64,000 nt of DNA from Limisphaerales bacterium (GTDB taxonomy: Bacteria; Verrucomicrobiota; Verrucomicrobiia; Limisphaerales; SXTU01), in NCBI GenBank assembly GCA_009773355.1, contig WRPG01000016.1:1-64000 (forward strand). Reading direction: 5' to 3'. This document shows, in pieces, positions 8,684 to 17,374 of this stretch. The notes below the pieces were generated by a model that was not told where the DNA came from, made no database searches, and saw nothing but the letters and a program-made list of their open reading frames with translations. The stretch's first letter is position 1. Each line of letters starts with the position of its first letter. Position numbers and translations under genes: made by a program.

Positions 8684-9649
8684 TCATCTCGGCACGGCGA
8701 TTTCCTGCAACACCTTCTGAATCACCTCGCTCACCGTCACGCCCTCGATCTCGAACTCCGGGCGCAGGATGAGCCGATGGTCGAGGACGGGGACGGCCAT
8801 CGCCTTGATGTCGTCGGGCGTGACGAAGTCGCGGCCGGCAATCGCCGCCTGCGCGCGGCTGGCGAGCAGGAGCGACTGCGTGGCGCGCGGGCCGGCACCG
8901 ACCAGCACGCTCTCGTGCGTGCGCGTGGCGCGGACAATATCCACGGCGTAGGCGGCCAGTTCGTCGCGCAAGGTGAGCGTGGCGAGCTGTCCGCGCAGCG
9001 TGACAAGCGCGTCCGCCGTGACGACCTGTTGCACCGTGCCGCCTGCGAGCGTGGCTTCCGGCGAATCGGTGCCGAGCGTGCGGCGGGCGAGCGAAAGCTC
9101 CTCGTCGCGCTCCGGCGGGCGCATCGTGATCTTCAACATGAAACGGTCCTTCTGCGCCTCGGGCAGCGGGTAGGTGCCCTCGTATTCGATGGGGTTCTGC
9201 GTGGCGAAGACGGTGAAGTTCGGCGGCAGTGTGTGCGTGTCGCGATCAATCGTCACCAGCCGTTCCTGCATCGCCTGGAGCAGCGCGGACTGCGTCTTGG
9301 CGGGCGCGCGGTTGATTTCATCGGCGAGCAGGAAGCTGGTGAAGACGGGGCCGCGGATGAGGTTGAACTCGTTGCGCTGGAGGTTGAAGACGCTCGTGCC
9401 GGTGATGTCCGATGGCATGAGGTCAGGCGTGAACTGGATGCGCGAGAAGTCGCAGCCCAGCACATGCGCGAGCGTGCGGACGAGCAGCGTCTTCGCCACG
9501 CCGGGCACGCCCTCGATGAGCGCGTGCTGATTGGTGAAGATGCAGATGAGCGCGCGGTCCACGACCTCGGCCTGGCCGATGACGACCTTGGCGACTTCGG
9601 TGCGGGCGCGGGTGAGGATGTCTTTGAGTTGTTCGGCTTGTTCGTTCAT
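8684..9649 (-). CDS. MoxR-family AAA+ ATPase
   Basis: This 321-residue protein has Walker A EGVPGVAKT (residues 46-54), Walker B LLADEINR (107-114), sensor 1 FATQNPIEYEGTYPLPEAQKDRF and a C-terminal lid domain. MoxR ATPases act as chaperones in maturation of metal-dependent or membrane complexes, commonly with DUF58 and VWA partners, both of which are nearby. The length is typical. Confidence 0.94.
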   Translation of the reverse strand: MNEQAEQLKDILTRARTEVAKVVIGQAEVVDRALICIFTNQHALIEGVPGVAKTLLVRTLAHVLGCDFSRIQFTPDLMPSDITGTSVFNLQRNEFNLIRGPVFTSFLLADEINRAPAKTQSALLQAMQERLVTIDRDTHTLPPNFTVFATQNPIEYEGTYPLPEAQKDRFMLKITMRPPERDEELSLARRTLGTDSPEATLAGGTVQQVVTADALVTLRGQLATLTLRDELAAYAVDIVRATRTHESVLVGAGPRATQSLLLASRAQAAIAGRDFVTPDDIKAMAVPVLDHRLILRPEFEIEGVTVSEVIQKVLQEIAVPR

Positions 9650-9658
9650 ATGAAAAGG

Positions 9659-10078
9659 TCAGTTTCCAGATTCAGGTCGGGCATTGGTGGGGACGGGTGG
9701 CAGCCCGACACGCCGCCAAATTAACTCATACTCGCGGAGCGAGGCCAGCAGGTGGAGTCCCGCAACTGCCAACAAAAGTGGACTGAGAAAGCCGAGTGCC
9801 AGGCGGAGCGCGAGCATATAAAACAGCAGTTGATTCTCCGCCGAAGAAGGTGGGGAAGAGCTTGGCAACAGACGACTCTGCACCAAGAGGTCAGGAACCG
9901 CGTTCAGCGCGGAGAGCAAAAAGGCCACGCTCAACGCAAGCAGCGACCACTGTCGGCTTTTACGCCACCAAGCAAAGCACACAGCAGAGACCGAGGCGTA
10001 ACCAACGAGCTGTAGGATGCTGGCGGTTACCATCGGTGCTCCGATTGCCCACTGCGACATCGTGATGTTGGCTTGCAT
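9659..10078 (-). CDS. Small membrane protein of the MoxR cluster
   Basis: From ATG at 10078 this encodes 139 residues with about three membrane segments (PMVTASILQLVGYASVSAVCFAW, SLLALSVAFLLSALNAVPDLL, FYMLALRLALGFLSPLLLAVAGLHLL). I do not recognise the family. It lies between the DUF4350 and MoxR genes with gaps of 22 and 9 bases, so it is probably cotranscribed. The upstream extension to 10300 overlaps the DUF4350 gene and was rejected. Base composition is slightly lower in GC than its neighbours. Confidence 0.6.
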   Translation of the reverse strand: MQANITMSQWAIGAPMVTASILQLVGYASVSAVCFAWWRKSRQWSLLALSVAFLLSALNAVPDLLVQSRLLPSSSPPSSAENQLLFYMLALRLALGFLSPLLLAVAGLHLLASLREYELIWRRVGLPPVPTNARPESGN

Positions 10079-10100
10079 AATTAGGTTGTGGACCAGTTCC

Positions 10101-11474
10101 TCATTTTCGTTCCTTGTAGATGCGGCTGATCTCTTGGTAGGCGGCGACGGGCTGGCGCTCGCGGGCGGGACGGGCGGTCTCGGCTTGCAGCACTTGCTCC
10201 ATCCGTTCGCGGCGCGGGCGGAGATGGGATTGGGCGTGAGTGAAGGACTTCTTCCATTCCGCGAAGCAGACGGCGAGCACGTCGCCCGCCGGGATGCCAC
10301 GCCGGAGCAGGTTCACAAAGCCAGACGCGGAGTCCTTGCCCTCGACGAGATCGCCGCGACCATCGAGGCCGTCGTCGGGATGCGGCGGGACGAAGGGGGA
10401 GGTGCTCTTCCAGACGAAGAGCAGCGCCAGCACGAGCAGCGCACCGAAGAAGCCGTGCAGCCGGTAGCGGCGCGCAAGCGCGGCGACGCCGGGGTCGTTG
10501 TTCACGCCGAGGTGCGTCTCGTCAAAGACGACGCGGTGGTTTGCGCCGATGAACCACGCGAGCAGGCCGGGCTGGCGGTCCCGACGGAGCGCCTCGTTGC
10601 TGAAGGGATACGAGTCGGCGCAGAGGATGAGCGTGCCCCGGCCGAAGCTGCGCTCGACGACCACGGGCAGGCCGGTGCGGACGTAGTTGGTCCGCCACGG
10701 GCCGCCGACCTCGCGCTCGGGGACGGCCTTGTTCTCCGTGCGCACATAGTTCGTGCGCCACTGCGGGCCGAGGTCGCGGAAGTGGAGCGCGGTGCGGATG
10801 GCAAACTTCTCGGGCTGCGTGACGTCGTCGGAGACGCGCCGCGCCTCGACCGGCCGTGTCGCGCCGGTCTCATCGTGCGACAACGGCAAGTAGTCGAGCG
10901 CGACGGCCCATTTGGTTTTCAACTCCACGCGGCGCATTTCTTCCGGCAGGCGCTCTTCAGCCTCCTTCTTCTTGCGGCGGAGTTCGGCCTGCTTGTCGGG
11001 CGGTGATTTGCTTTCGGGCTGCTTGGCGTCCTTCTGCCTCTGCCGCTGTTTCGCGGCCGCTTCCTCCTCGTCGAGCCGTTCGGCAAGCGGCTTCGGCGGT
11101 CGCTTGGGCGCCGACGGGAAGGCGATCACGACGCGACCGCCGGCGTGCATGAACTCCTCCAGCTCCTTGAAATCGCGGCGCGGCATGAACTCCAAGGCAT
11201 AAGGATTGGTGCCGAGCACGAGCAACGTGGTGTCGCGTCCGCCGGCTTCGAGGCGGGGCAGCGGATCCAGCCAGCGGAGCGCGGTCACGTTCGGCATGCT
11301 GGCCAGGCTGTCGAGCAGCGCCTTGGTGCCGAGCGGGTCGGCGCGCAGCGAGGAGTAAGGCGGGTAGATGTCGCCGCCGGAGAAGCGCAGCGAGAAGAGG
11401 TGGAAGACGCCGAAGATGAGCAGCACCACCAGCGGCAGGCCGACGCAGAGCGCGACATTGAGGCGGCGGTTCAT
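10101..11474 (-). CDS. DUF4350-domain membrane protein
   Basis: The 457-residue product begins MNRRLNVALCVGLPLVVLLIF, a membrane anchor. It continues with a DUF4350-like fold (SLRADPLGTKALLDSLASMPN, LVLGTNPYALEF, GGRVVIAFPS, GRGTLILCADSYPFSNEALRR, VVFDETHLGV), a second membrane segment GFFGALLVLALLFVW and a cytoplasmic tail. A charged Glu/Lys/Arg coiled stretch lies at about 150-195. The peptide WRTNYVRT occurs twice 21 residues apart, each copy encoded by a hairpin. DUF4350 proteins accompany DUF4129 and MoxR genes; the role is unknown. Confidence 0.82.
   Translation of the reverse strand: MNRRLNVALCVGLPLVVLLIFGVFHLFSLRFSGGDIYPPYSSLRADPLGTKALLDSLASMPNVTALRWLDPLPRLEAGGRDTTLLVLGTNPYALEFMPRRDFKELEEFMHAGGRVVIAFPSAPKRPPKPLAERLDEEEAAAKQRQRQKDAKQPESKSPPDKQAELRRKKKEAEERLPEEMRRVELKTKWAVALDYLPLSHDETGATRPVEARRVSDDVTQPEKFAIRTALHFRDLGPQWRTNYVRTENKAVPEREVGGPWRTNYVRTGLPVVVERSFGRGTLILCADSYPFSNEALRRDRQPGLLAWFIGANHRVVFDETHLGVNNDPGVAALARRYRLHGFFGALLVLALLFVWKSTSPFVPPHPDDGLDGRGDLVEGKDSASGFVNLLRRGIPAGDVLAVCFAEWKKSFTHAQSHLRPRRERMEQVLQAETARPARERQPVAAYQEISRIYKERK
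10677..10758. repeat. Two in-frame hairpins inside the DUF4350 gene
   Basis: Hairpin one is GCGGAC-GTAGTTG-GTCCGC (10677-10695). Hairpin two is GCGCAC-ATAGTTC-GTGCGC (10740-10758). They are direct copies 63 bases apart. The stems differ by a paired change (G/C swapped to C/G on both sides) that preserves complementarity. Both are read as WRTNYVRT. Confidence 0.7.
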
Positions 11475-11516
11475 GGGAGTTGCGAATGGGCGGAGGCACC
11501 ACGACGCGCGCCGACT

Positions 11517-11640
11517 CCCTCTCCCTTCCTCGGAGGAGGGGAGAGGGCTGGGGTGAGGGGTTGCGTGCGTCGGCGTTGGCGGCCACACCCCTCATCCGGC
11601 CTGCGGCCACCTTCTCCCCTCATCCGATGAAGGGAGAAGG
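11517..11640. repeat. Composite palindrome, CCTCTCCC family, copy 1
   Basis: A hairpin with stem CCCTCTCCC/GGGAGAGGG and core CCTCGGAGG is followed by GGGGTGAGGGGTT and its near complement ACCCCTCATCC. It closes with a second hairpin CCTTCTCCC/GGGAGAAGG with core CATCCGATG. It lies between the DUF4129 and DUF4350 genes. The second copy is at 14912-15034 in inverted orientation. Confidence 0.88.
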
Positions 11641-11709
11641 CGCGTTTCGCCGCGTCCAGTTGGCATTCCACCGTGTTCCTGCGGGCATTGGAGGGATAGG
11701 CGTGGCGCT

Positions 11710-13380
11710 TCATTGGGCCGGCCCTCCTGTGGCGCGGATGCGCTGGACGTTCGACTCGAAGCGCTGGAGCGAATCGGCGTTGACCTCGTGCATCCCATAC
11801 CACGCGCGGTCGAAGCTGCCGACGTTCTCGGCGAAGGCCCCTTGCAGCTCCGGCCACGCGCGGGCGCGGCGGCGGAGTTCCAGCTCGTAATCGCGGTTGG
11901 ACTTGAAGCGCGCGATGACCACGAGTTCGCGTCGGCCCAGGTGCGCGAGGCTGGCGAGATACATCGCGCGGACGGCGAGGCGGAGTTCGCCGCGCCCGGC
12001 GAGTTCGCGCGCGAGCTTGAGCCAGTCGTCCTCGGGAAGCTGGTCGGCGGTGGTGTTTTCGTCGGTCAAATCCGGCGCGGCGGCGACGGCCTGGGCGAGG
12101 ACGACCGGGCGTTTGGAACGCTGCCGCCACGCGCGGACCAGCAGCACGGCCAGCACGCACGCGACAATGGCCAGCAGCACGAAGACGAGCAATTGCACGC
12201 CGCTCTGCCAGTCCATGGAGCCGGAGTCCTCCGAGTCCTTGCCGGGCTTGATCCAGCGGTCAAGGAACTGTTTGATCTTGCGATAGACCTTGGCCACGAA
12301 CTCGACGACGGCCTCAATCGCGTTTTTGACCGCCTCGACCGTGTCCACCATGATCTGCCGCAGCCAGCCCTTCGCCAGCGATTCCACCTTGTCGCGCGGG
12401 AGCCGCCACGCGAACTCCGGCTGGCTCAACGTGCGCTCGATGGACTGGCTCAAGTCGGGTGCCTGCACGGCGGCGGCCTTCGCCGGTTTCGTGGCCGGTG
12501 CAGTGTCTTGAGCAGCGACATTCGCGCTCAAGGTCAGCAATAGAGCCAGCCCCGCGCCCAGCCAGCCGGGCGCTTGCCTGGCGCGGCGCAAGTCCACGCG
12601 CAAGTCTTCGCCCGTGGAAAGCGACAGCCCGTAGAAGCAGCGCAGGACATAGACCGCCTTGAGCAGCGGATCGAGGCACAGCCACGCGAGCGCGACGGCG
12701 CTGGCGAAGAAAGTCGTGTTCAAGATGGTCCACTGGCCGCCGCGCGTGAACGCGGTCTCGATGCCGAGGAAGGTCTTGAGCAGGACCGGGCCGAAGACCA
12801 GGAACGTGACCACGTTGATGAACGCCGCGAGGCCGAAGAGCAGCCAGACCGCCTGCACGGTGCGTTGCTGCAACGGCCACAACGCCGCCTGCCGGCCCGC
12901 GCGGCGGACTGCGGCGCGCAGTCCGCCCGCCTCGCCGTCCGCGAGCACGGTGAGGCTTTGCAGAAAGCCGAACGCCTCGGGGACGATGATGACGAGCGGC
13001 AGCAGCGGCGCGAAGAAGAGCGCCGGGGCATGCAACGCCGCGTGCTCGACCGCGACGTTCGCGAGGCGGCGCGGGGCCCAGCGGGGCGGTTCACCGCCGG
13101 TGAGTTCCGTGCGGAGGCGGGCGGCGAAGACGCTTTGCCAGACCTTCATCCAGACAAATAACGCGGCCAGCAGCAACGCGCCGCCGGCGCAACGTCCGCC
13201 TGCCAGCGCGCCCCGGCTCATGTCCGCCCAGAAGTAGAGCAGCGCGAGCACAAACGGCACCGCACCCGCGTAGTAGGCCACGAACACGCCCGCCGGTGCG
13301 CCGCGCAGCAGATGCACGGCCTCCTCCAGCAGTTCGAACGCGGGCAGGCCCGCAAGCCGCTTCTTGGGGGGCGCGCTCAT
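11710..13380 (-). CDS. Multi-pass membrane protein with DUF4129-like C terminus
   Basis: The 556-residue protein has several membrane segments in the first 290 residues, then a soluble helical part (about 290-385), another membrane segment (LLVFVLLAIVACVLAVLLV) and a C-terminal DUF4129-like domain with LARELAGRGELRLAVRAMYLASLAHL and YELELRRRARAWPELQGAFAENVGSFDRAWYGMHEV. DUF4129 proteins are common partners of MoxR, DUF58 and DUF4350 proteins. It overlaps the upstream zinc-binding gene by ATGA, which supports coupled translation. Confidence 0.8.
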   Translation of the reverse strand: MSAPPKKRLAGLPAFELLEEAVHLLRGAPAGVFVAYYAGAVPFVLALLYFWADMSRGALAGGRCAGGALLLAALFVWMKVWQSVFAARLRTELTGGEPPRWAPRRLANVAVEHAALHAPALFFAPLLPLVIIVPEAFGFLQSLTVLADGEAGGLRAAVRRAGRQAALWPLQQRTVQAVWLLFGLAAFINVVTFLVFGPVLLKTFLGIETAFTRGGQWTILNTTFFASAVALAWLCLDPLLKAVYVLRCFYGLSLSTGEDLRVDLRRARQAPGWLGAGLALLLTLSANVAAQDTAPATKPAKAAAVQAPDLSQSIERTLSQPEFAWRLPRDKVESLAKGWLRQIMVDTVEAVKNAIEAVVEFVAKVYRKIKQFLDRWIKPGKDSEDSGSMDWQSGVQLLVFVLLAIVACVLAVLLVRAWRQRSKRPVVLAQAVAAAPDLTDENTTADQLPEDDWLKLARELAGRGELRLAVRAMYLASLAHLGRRELVVIARFKSNRDYELELRRRARAWPELQGAFAENVGSFDRAWYGMHEVNADSLQRFESNVQRIRATGGPAQ

Positions 13381-13700
13381 TCGTCAGGCACCTTCACCTT
13401 CCACATCGTGCCCTCGTGGAAGTCGGAGGGGAGCGCGAGGAGGATTTGCCCGGCGGCGTAGAACCACAGCCAGCAGGCGAGGAAGCCGAGCGCAGCCAGT
13501 CCCGCGCGGCCGATGAGATTCCACTTCGCGCGGCGCGCGGCGGGGGCGGCGGCCTGCTTGCGGAGACAGCCGGCGCAGATGATGACGCCGTCGTGCTCGG
13601 TGATGCACTCGCGGCAGAAGAACTGCGTGCAGGACGGACAGCGCGCCACGGCCTCGCGCGCCGTGTGGTTCAGGCAACGATGTTGCGTGAGGTCAGCCAT
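13377..13700 (-). CDS. Small B-box-like zinc protein with one membrane segment
   Basis: This 107-residue protein starts MADLTQHRCLNH and carries a cysteine/histidine cluster (CLNH, CPSC, CREC, CAGC) over residues 9-45. This resembles the B-box-type zinc finger seen at the N terminus of some bacterial membrane proteins. A hydrophobic segment follows (LAALGFLACWLWFYAAGQILL). It overlaps the genes on both sides by a few bases, so it belongs to one operon. Function unknown. Confidence 0.7.
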   Translation of the reverse strand: MADLTQHRCLNHTAREAVARCPSCTQFFCRECITEHDGVIICAGCLRKQAAAPAARRAKWNLIGRAGLAALGFLACWLWFYAAGQILLALPSDFHEGTMWKVKVPDE

Positions 13701-14859
13701 TGGCGGGCGGGGGCGGAGGAGGAGGGATTTCCAACGGCGGCGGAGTGACCGGTGGTGGCGGCATTGGAGGAGGCAGAGGAGAAACGGGCAGCGGTGGCCG
13801 GAACGTCGGCGGTGGTGGCGGCGTGGCAGCGGCAGTGGCGAGCAGCTCGCGGTCGCGGTTGTAGCGGGAGAGCAGCACGACGCCCGCGATGCCCAACGCC
13901 GTGGAGCAGATGCCCCAGACCACGAAGCTCACCAGCAGCCAGGTGTGCTCGAACGGGTCCAGCGACGCGAAGTGCCTCAGCGCGGTGTATTCGTTCTGCA
14001 CCTCGCCGGGCTTCTGGACCGCGTGGGCGATATAGACAACGAAGCCGTGCACGAAGAGCACGCAGAGGTAGCCCAGCGAAGTCCACGTCACGCGGCGCAC
14101 GGAGTTGGCGAGATCGGTGTCCTGCTGGCGGATGAGCGCGCCCACCAGCGTGAGGATGATGCCGAACAGCACGGTCATCTGCACCAAGGCCAGCGGCATG
14201 GAGTTCAGGAAGACGGCGGAGAAGTTCAGCAGGCCGTCCACCAGCAGCAATGCAAAGAGGATGGTGTGGAACGACCCGCGATAGGCCCGCACCTCCGGCG
14301 TTGCGCCCGCCCGCTTCGGAGCGGATGCGGCTGGTGCGGTGGCCAGGGTGGCGGCGCGCTCGCGTGCCTCGTCCGCGCTGAGATTGCCCTGCGCCTGCTC
14401 GATGTGCGGACGCAGGAGACCGAGCACCTTGCGCGCGGTGCGCAGGCGACCCAGCGAGGGAAGCTGCTCGCGCTGCACGGCGGACTGGAGGTGACATTCG
14501 CAGGTGGGGCCGAAGAGCGAATTGGCAATGAGGAAGCCGCCAAACACCGCCGCGATGGTGAGCAGGACGCCCTGGCCCACGTCATCGGTGATCAGGACCG
14601 CCCACAGGCAGAACATCGCGATGAGGCCGGTCAGGACGAGGTTCATCGTCCGGCCCTTGTGCGTCTTGCGCACGGTGATGGCCTGGATGTCGCGGAAGTA
14701 AAAACGCTTCAGCTCCTGCGCGTTGAGCGTCGAGTCCACCAGCAGCAGGTGGTCCTTCCCGAGCCACAGGCGTGACTGCCGGACGGCCCCGGCGATGAAG
14801 GTGCCCTCGCGACGGTTCCCGCGTCCCGGCAGCTTGCGGTATTCCTTGGGCTGGCTCAT
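13693..14859 (-). CDS. Membrane protein with proline-rich cytoplasmic tail
   Basis: From ATG at 14859 this encodes 388 residues. The N-terminal 80 residues look like a PH-type module (WLGKDHLLLVDSTLNAQELKRFYFRDIQAI). Two membrane segments follow, then a charged linker, then four more segments. The last 45 residues are almost entirely proline with a few hydrophobics. I do not recognise a named family. It overlaps the next gene by eight bases. The extension upstream of 14859 is repeat sequence and was rejected. Confidence 0.68.
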   Translation of the reverse strand: MSQPKEYRKLPGRGNRREGTFIAGAVRQSRLWLGKDHLLLVDSTLNAQELKRFYFRDIQAITVRKTHKGRTMNLVLTGLIAMFCLWAVLITDDVGQGVLLTIAAVFGGFLIANSLFGPTCECHLQSAVQREQLPSLGRLRTARKVLGLLRPHIEQAQGNLSADEARERAATLATAPAASAPKRAGATPEVRAYRGSFHTILFALLLVDGLLNFSAVFLNSMPLALVQMTVLFGIILTLVGALIRQQDTDLANSVRRVTWTSLGYLCVLFVHGFVVYIAHAVQKPGEVQNEYTALRHFASLDPFEHTWLLVSFVVWGICSTALGIAGVVLLSRYNRDRELLATAAATPPPPPTFRPPLPVSPLPPPMPPPPVTPPPLEIPPPPPPPANG

Positions 14860-14911
14860 GCAATCTCCCGGCGCAAAACGATACGGTGCCAACTGAAGGT
14901 CGCGCCGCGTG

Positions 14912-15034
14912 CCTTCTCCCTTCCTCGGAGGAGGGGAGAAGGTGGCCACAGGCCGGATGAGGGGTGGGGCCACCAACGCCGCCGACCGAACCCCTCACCC
15001 CGGCCCTCTCCCATCATCCGATGAAGGGAGAGGG
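14912..15034. repeat. Composite palindrome, CCTCTCCC family, copy 2
   Basis: This copy matches 11517-11640 when reverse-complemented, with stems and middle largely conserved. The hairpin cores differ by paired changes (CCTCGGAGG against CATCGGATG), so both hairpins are preserved. It lies 57 bases past the stop of the gene at 15092. Confidence 0.88.
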
Positions 15035-15091
15035 AGGCAGCGCGCGTCGCGGTCCTCCAGCGCTTCCACTGGATTGCATTTCGAAACAGTT

Positions 15092-15667
15092 TCATTTGAG
15101 GGCGAGGAACAGGAAGAACGCGATCCAGCCGAGGATCTCCAAAGTCGCGAGCACGCCGGCGACGACGAGGCGGGTCTTGCCGGGCTGGACGTAGTCACCG
15201 GGGGCGTTCCAGTAGCGGATCACGATGAACAAGGCGACGGGCGCGCCGACGATGGACGGCCACAAGCCCAGCAGCAGCGGCAGGATGGCGCAGACCAGCG
15301 CGGTGCGGTCGTGGAGGTCGCGGTGGTTTTCGAGGTTCTTGAGCCGGCCTTTCTTCCGGCCCACTTCGAGACACGCGGGGCAAAGATGCTGGTTGTTCAA
15401 CTCCACATCGCACAGCGCGCAGAGGAAACGTCCGCAGCCCTCGCACGGCACGATGGCCTTCTTTTGCGGGTGGAAGAAACAGCCCGCGTCGCCTTCGATC
15501 AGGATGGTTTCCGCCGTCGCCCCCACAGCGCGTTCGCGGAAGAGCGCGGGGAAAACTTCCACCAGGGTCGGCGCGGCGCAGCCCGGACAGGCGCGCAGCT
15601 CGCCCGCGTTGAAGAGGTCGCTCAGCGGGGTCCGGCACTTCGCGCAACTGACCGGCTGGGAGGTCAT
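15092..15667 (-). CDS. Zinc-binding membrane protein
   Basis: This 191-residue protein has an N-terminal zinc ribbon (CAKC, CPGC) and a middle B-box-like cluster (CFFHPQKKAIVPCEGCGRFLC, CDVELNNQHLCPAC). Two or three C-terminal membrane segments follow (LVCAILPLLLGLWPSIVGAPVALFIVI and LVVAGVLATLEILGWIAFFLFLAL). It resembles its neighbours in combining zinc ribbons with membrane anchors. No function can be assigned. It lies 12 bases after the preceding gene and is probably cotranscribed. Confidence 0.7.
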   Translation of the reverse strand: MTSQPVSCAKCRTPLSDLFNAGELRACPGCAAPTLVEVFPALFRERAVGATAETILIEGDAGCFFHPQKKAIVPCEGCGRFLCALCDVELNNQHLCPACLEVGRKKGRLKNLENHRDLHDRTALVCAILPLLLGLWPSIVGAPVALFIVIRYWNAPGDYVQPGKTRLVVAGVLATLEILGWIAFFLFLALK

Positions 15668-15679
15668 GTCCGCTCAGGG

Positions 15680-16438
15680 TTAGCCGTTTTTGATGACGCG
15701 CGTGTCGCAGATGCGGTCGTGGAGGGTCCGCTTCTCCTCGTCGAAGTTGGCCATGATGTAGCCGATGTAGCAGGTCAGGCCGCTGAGGATCTCGGCGAAG
15801 ACGCGGCCGCACGCGCGCCCGTAGGTCAGCGGCGAGCCGTCGGGCCGGACGACCTTGATCTTGCAGGCCATCTTGCCGGGCGTCGCGCCGAACCGGCCGA
15901 GGAAGAACGTGCCGTAGGCGACGTTGATGAGGACTTGGACGCCGACCGTTGCCGCCATAAAGGCCACTGCGGCGGTGGGATCACTGTTGGTCGCGCCCAG
16001 CGCCATGCCCAGCGCAAACGTCAGGCCCGTGTTGACCACCCAGAGAATCAGGCCGTCCAGAATCTTCGCGCCGAAGCGGATGCCGAAGCTCGCGTAGTCC
16101 AGCGCGCCGGCGATGACCGCGCCCTCCTGCATCCGCTGAACGAAGGTCGGCTTGCACGCGGCGCAGACGTAGCGGTCGCCGAACTTGACCACCTCATCCG
16201 CCGCGAAGGACTTGCCGCACTCGGCGCAGAGCATCCCGCCCGACGGAGCCGCCGCGCCGGGCGCACTCGGCGCGACCGCTGCGCCGCCGCCCACCGTGGC
16301 ATACGGCTTCCAATCAGCGAGGCCTTCGCGCCAAACCAAGGTCTCGCCGGTGATGGCGCCGTCCCTGGCGAGCGCTGCCAATTGCTCGTCCGTGACCGGT
16401 CCCTTTTGTTCCTGCCCGACGGCGTAATACCATGACAT
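15680..16438 (-). CDS. GYF-like/RDD membrane protein, copy 1
   Basis: The 252-residue product begins MSWYYAVGQEQKGPVTDEQL, a GYF_2-type domain (about 1-50) thought to bind peptides. A zinc ribbon follows (CAECGKSF...CAACK, about 70-95), then an RDD membrane domain (FGIRFGAKILDGLILWVV, FFLGRFGATPGKMACKIKVV, RTLHDRICDTRVIKNG). It is a tandem paralogue of the gene at 16587; the zinc ribbon is present only here. Confidence 0.8.
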   Translation of the reverse strand: MSWYYAVGQEQKGPVTDEQLAALARDGAITGETLVWREGLADWKPYATVGGGAAVAPSAPGAAAPSGGMLCAECGKSFAADEVVKFGDRYVCAACKPTFVQRMQEGAVIAGALDYASFGIRFGAKILDGLILWVVNTGLTFALGMALGATNSDPTAAVAFMAATVGVQVLINVAYGTFFLGRFGATPGKMACKIKVVRPDGSPLTYGRACGRVFAEILSGLTCYIGYIMANFDEEKRTLHDRICDTRVIKNG

Positions 16439-16586
16439 GTGCGGCTCCTTTGGTTGTGGTTTGGCAGTTGCCTGTGTTGTTCCCCGACTGGCTGAGTGAT
16501 GCGCGCTTCTCTGCCAGAGGCGCGGCGGGTTGCCAAGCAGATTTGCGCCCGCGAGCGAAAACAGCGGGCCAAGCCGGCACGCCCGG

Positions 16587-17270
16587 CTAGCGCGCCTTCA
16601 CCACGCGCGTGTCGCACATGTGGTCGTGCAACGCGCGCTTCTGCTCGTCGAATCCGGCGATGATGTAGCCGATATAGCAGACCAGGCCGCTGACGATCTC
16701 CGCAAAGGCCCGGCCGCAGGCGCGGCCATAGCTGGGCTTCGAGCCGTCGGCCTTGATGACCTTGAGGCCGCAGGCCTTCTTGCCCAGCGTCGTGCCCCAC
16801 GCGCCGACGAGCATCGTGTTGTAGAGAATGGTCATGGCGGTCAGGACAAGCTGGAGCACCAAATGCGCGACCGGCAGCAGGAACGCCATCTCCTGTCCTT
16901 TCTGGGTGATGGCCGCGAAACCGCCCATCCCCACGATGGCCACCACGACGACGGCCGCCATCGGAATCCCCAGCACGAGGCCGTCAATCAGCTTGGCGGA
17001 AAAGCGAATCCAGAAGCCGGCATACTCAAATTCGGTTGCGGCGGGACGGATGGATTGCCCACTTGAGGTCGGCGTGGCTGCTGCGGTTGCAGCGGCGGGC
17101 ACCGGCGGCATGGCCGGCCCACCCACGGTGCGCCACGGCTGCCAGCTCGTGAGGCCTTCGCGCCAGACCAGCGTGTCCCCGGTGATGACGCCGTCCTTGG
17201 CGAGCGCCTGCAACTGCTGCTCGGTGACCGGCCCCTGCTGTTGCTGTCCGACGGCGTAATACCAGTTCAT
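16587..17270 (-). CDS. GYF-like/RDD membrane protein, copy 2
   Basis: From ATG at 17270 this encodes 227 residues: a GYF_2-type domain (NWYYAVGQQQQGPVTEQQLQAL), a short Ala/Thr/Pro linker, and an RDD domain (FWIRFSAKLIDGLVLGIPM, GAWGTTLGKKACGLKVIKADG, ALHDHMCDTRVVKAR). It is the first gene of the leftward cluster and a diverged duplicate of the gene at 15680. A promoter for the operon should lie in or before the beta-lactamase-family gene upstream. Peptide binding through the GYF module is inference. Confidence 0.78.
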   Translation of the reverse strand: MNWYYAVGQQQQGPVTEQQLQALAKDGVITGDTLVWREGLTSWQPWRTVGGPAMPPVPAAATAAATPTSSGQSIRPAATEFEYAGFWIRFSAKLIDGLVLGIPMAAVVVVAIVGMGGFAAITQKGQEMAFLLPVAHLVLQLVLTAMTILYNTMLVGAWGTTLGKKACGLKVIKADGSKPSYGRACGRAFAEIVSGLVCYIGYIIAGFDEQKRALHDHMCDTRVVKAR

Positions 17271-17374
17271 AGGCGGCGTTGCTGAAACGCCTGTCTCGTC
17301 TGCCAGACCCCACCCGCGAAGCCAAGCCTTTCTTCCCGCTTGCCAGCGTCGCACGCCCGGCTGAAATCTTCGCC

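Noticed and set aside
17279-17374. Longer start of the serine hydrolase at 17279
   Set aside because: The signal peptide begins at 17375; the upstream extension would bury it.
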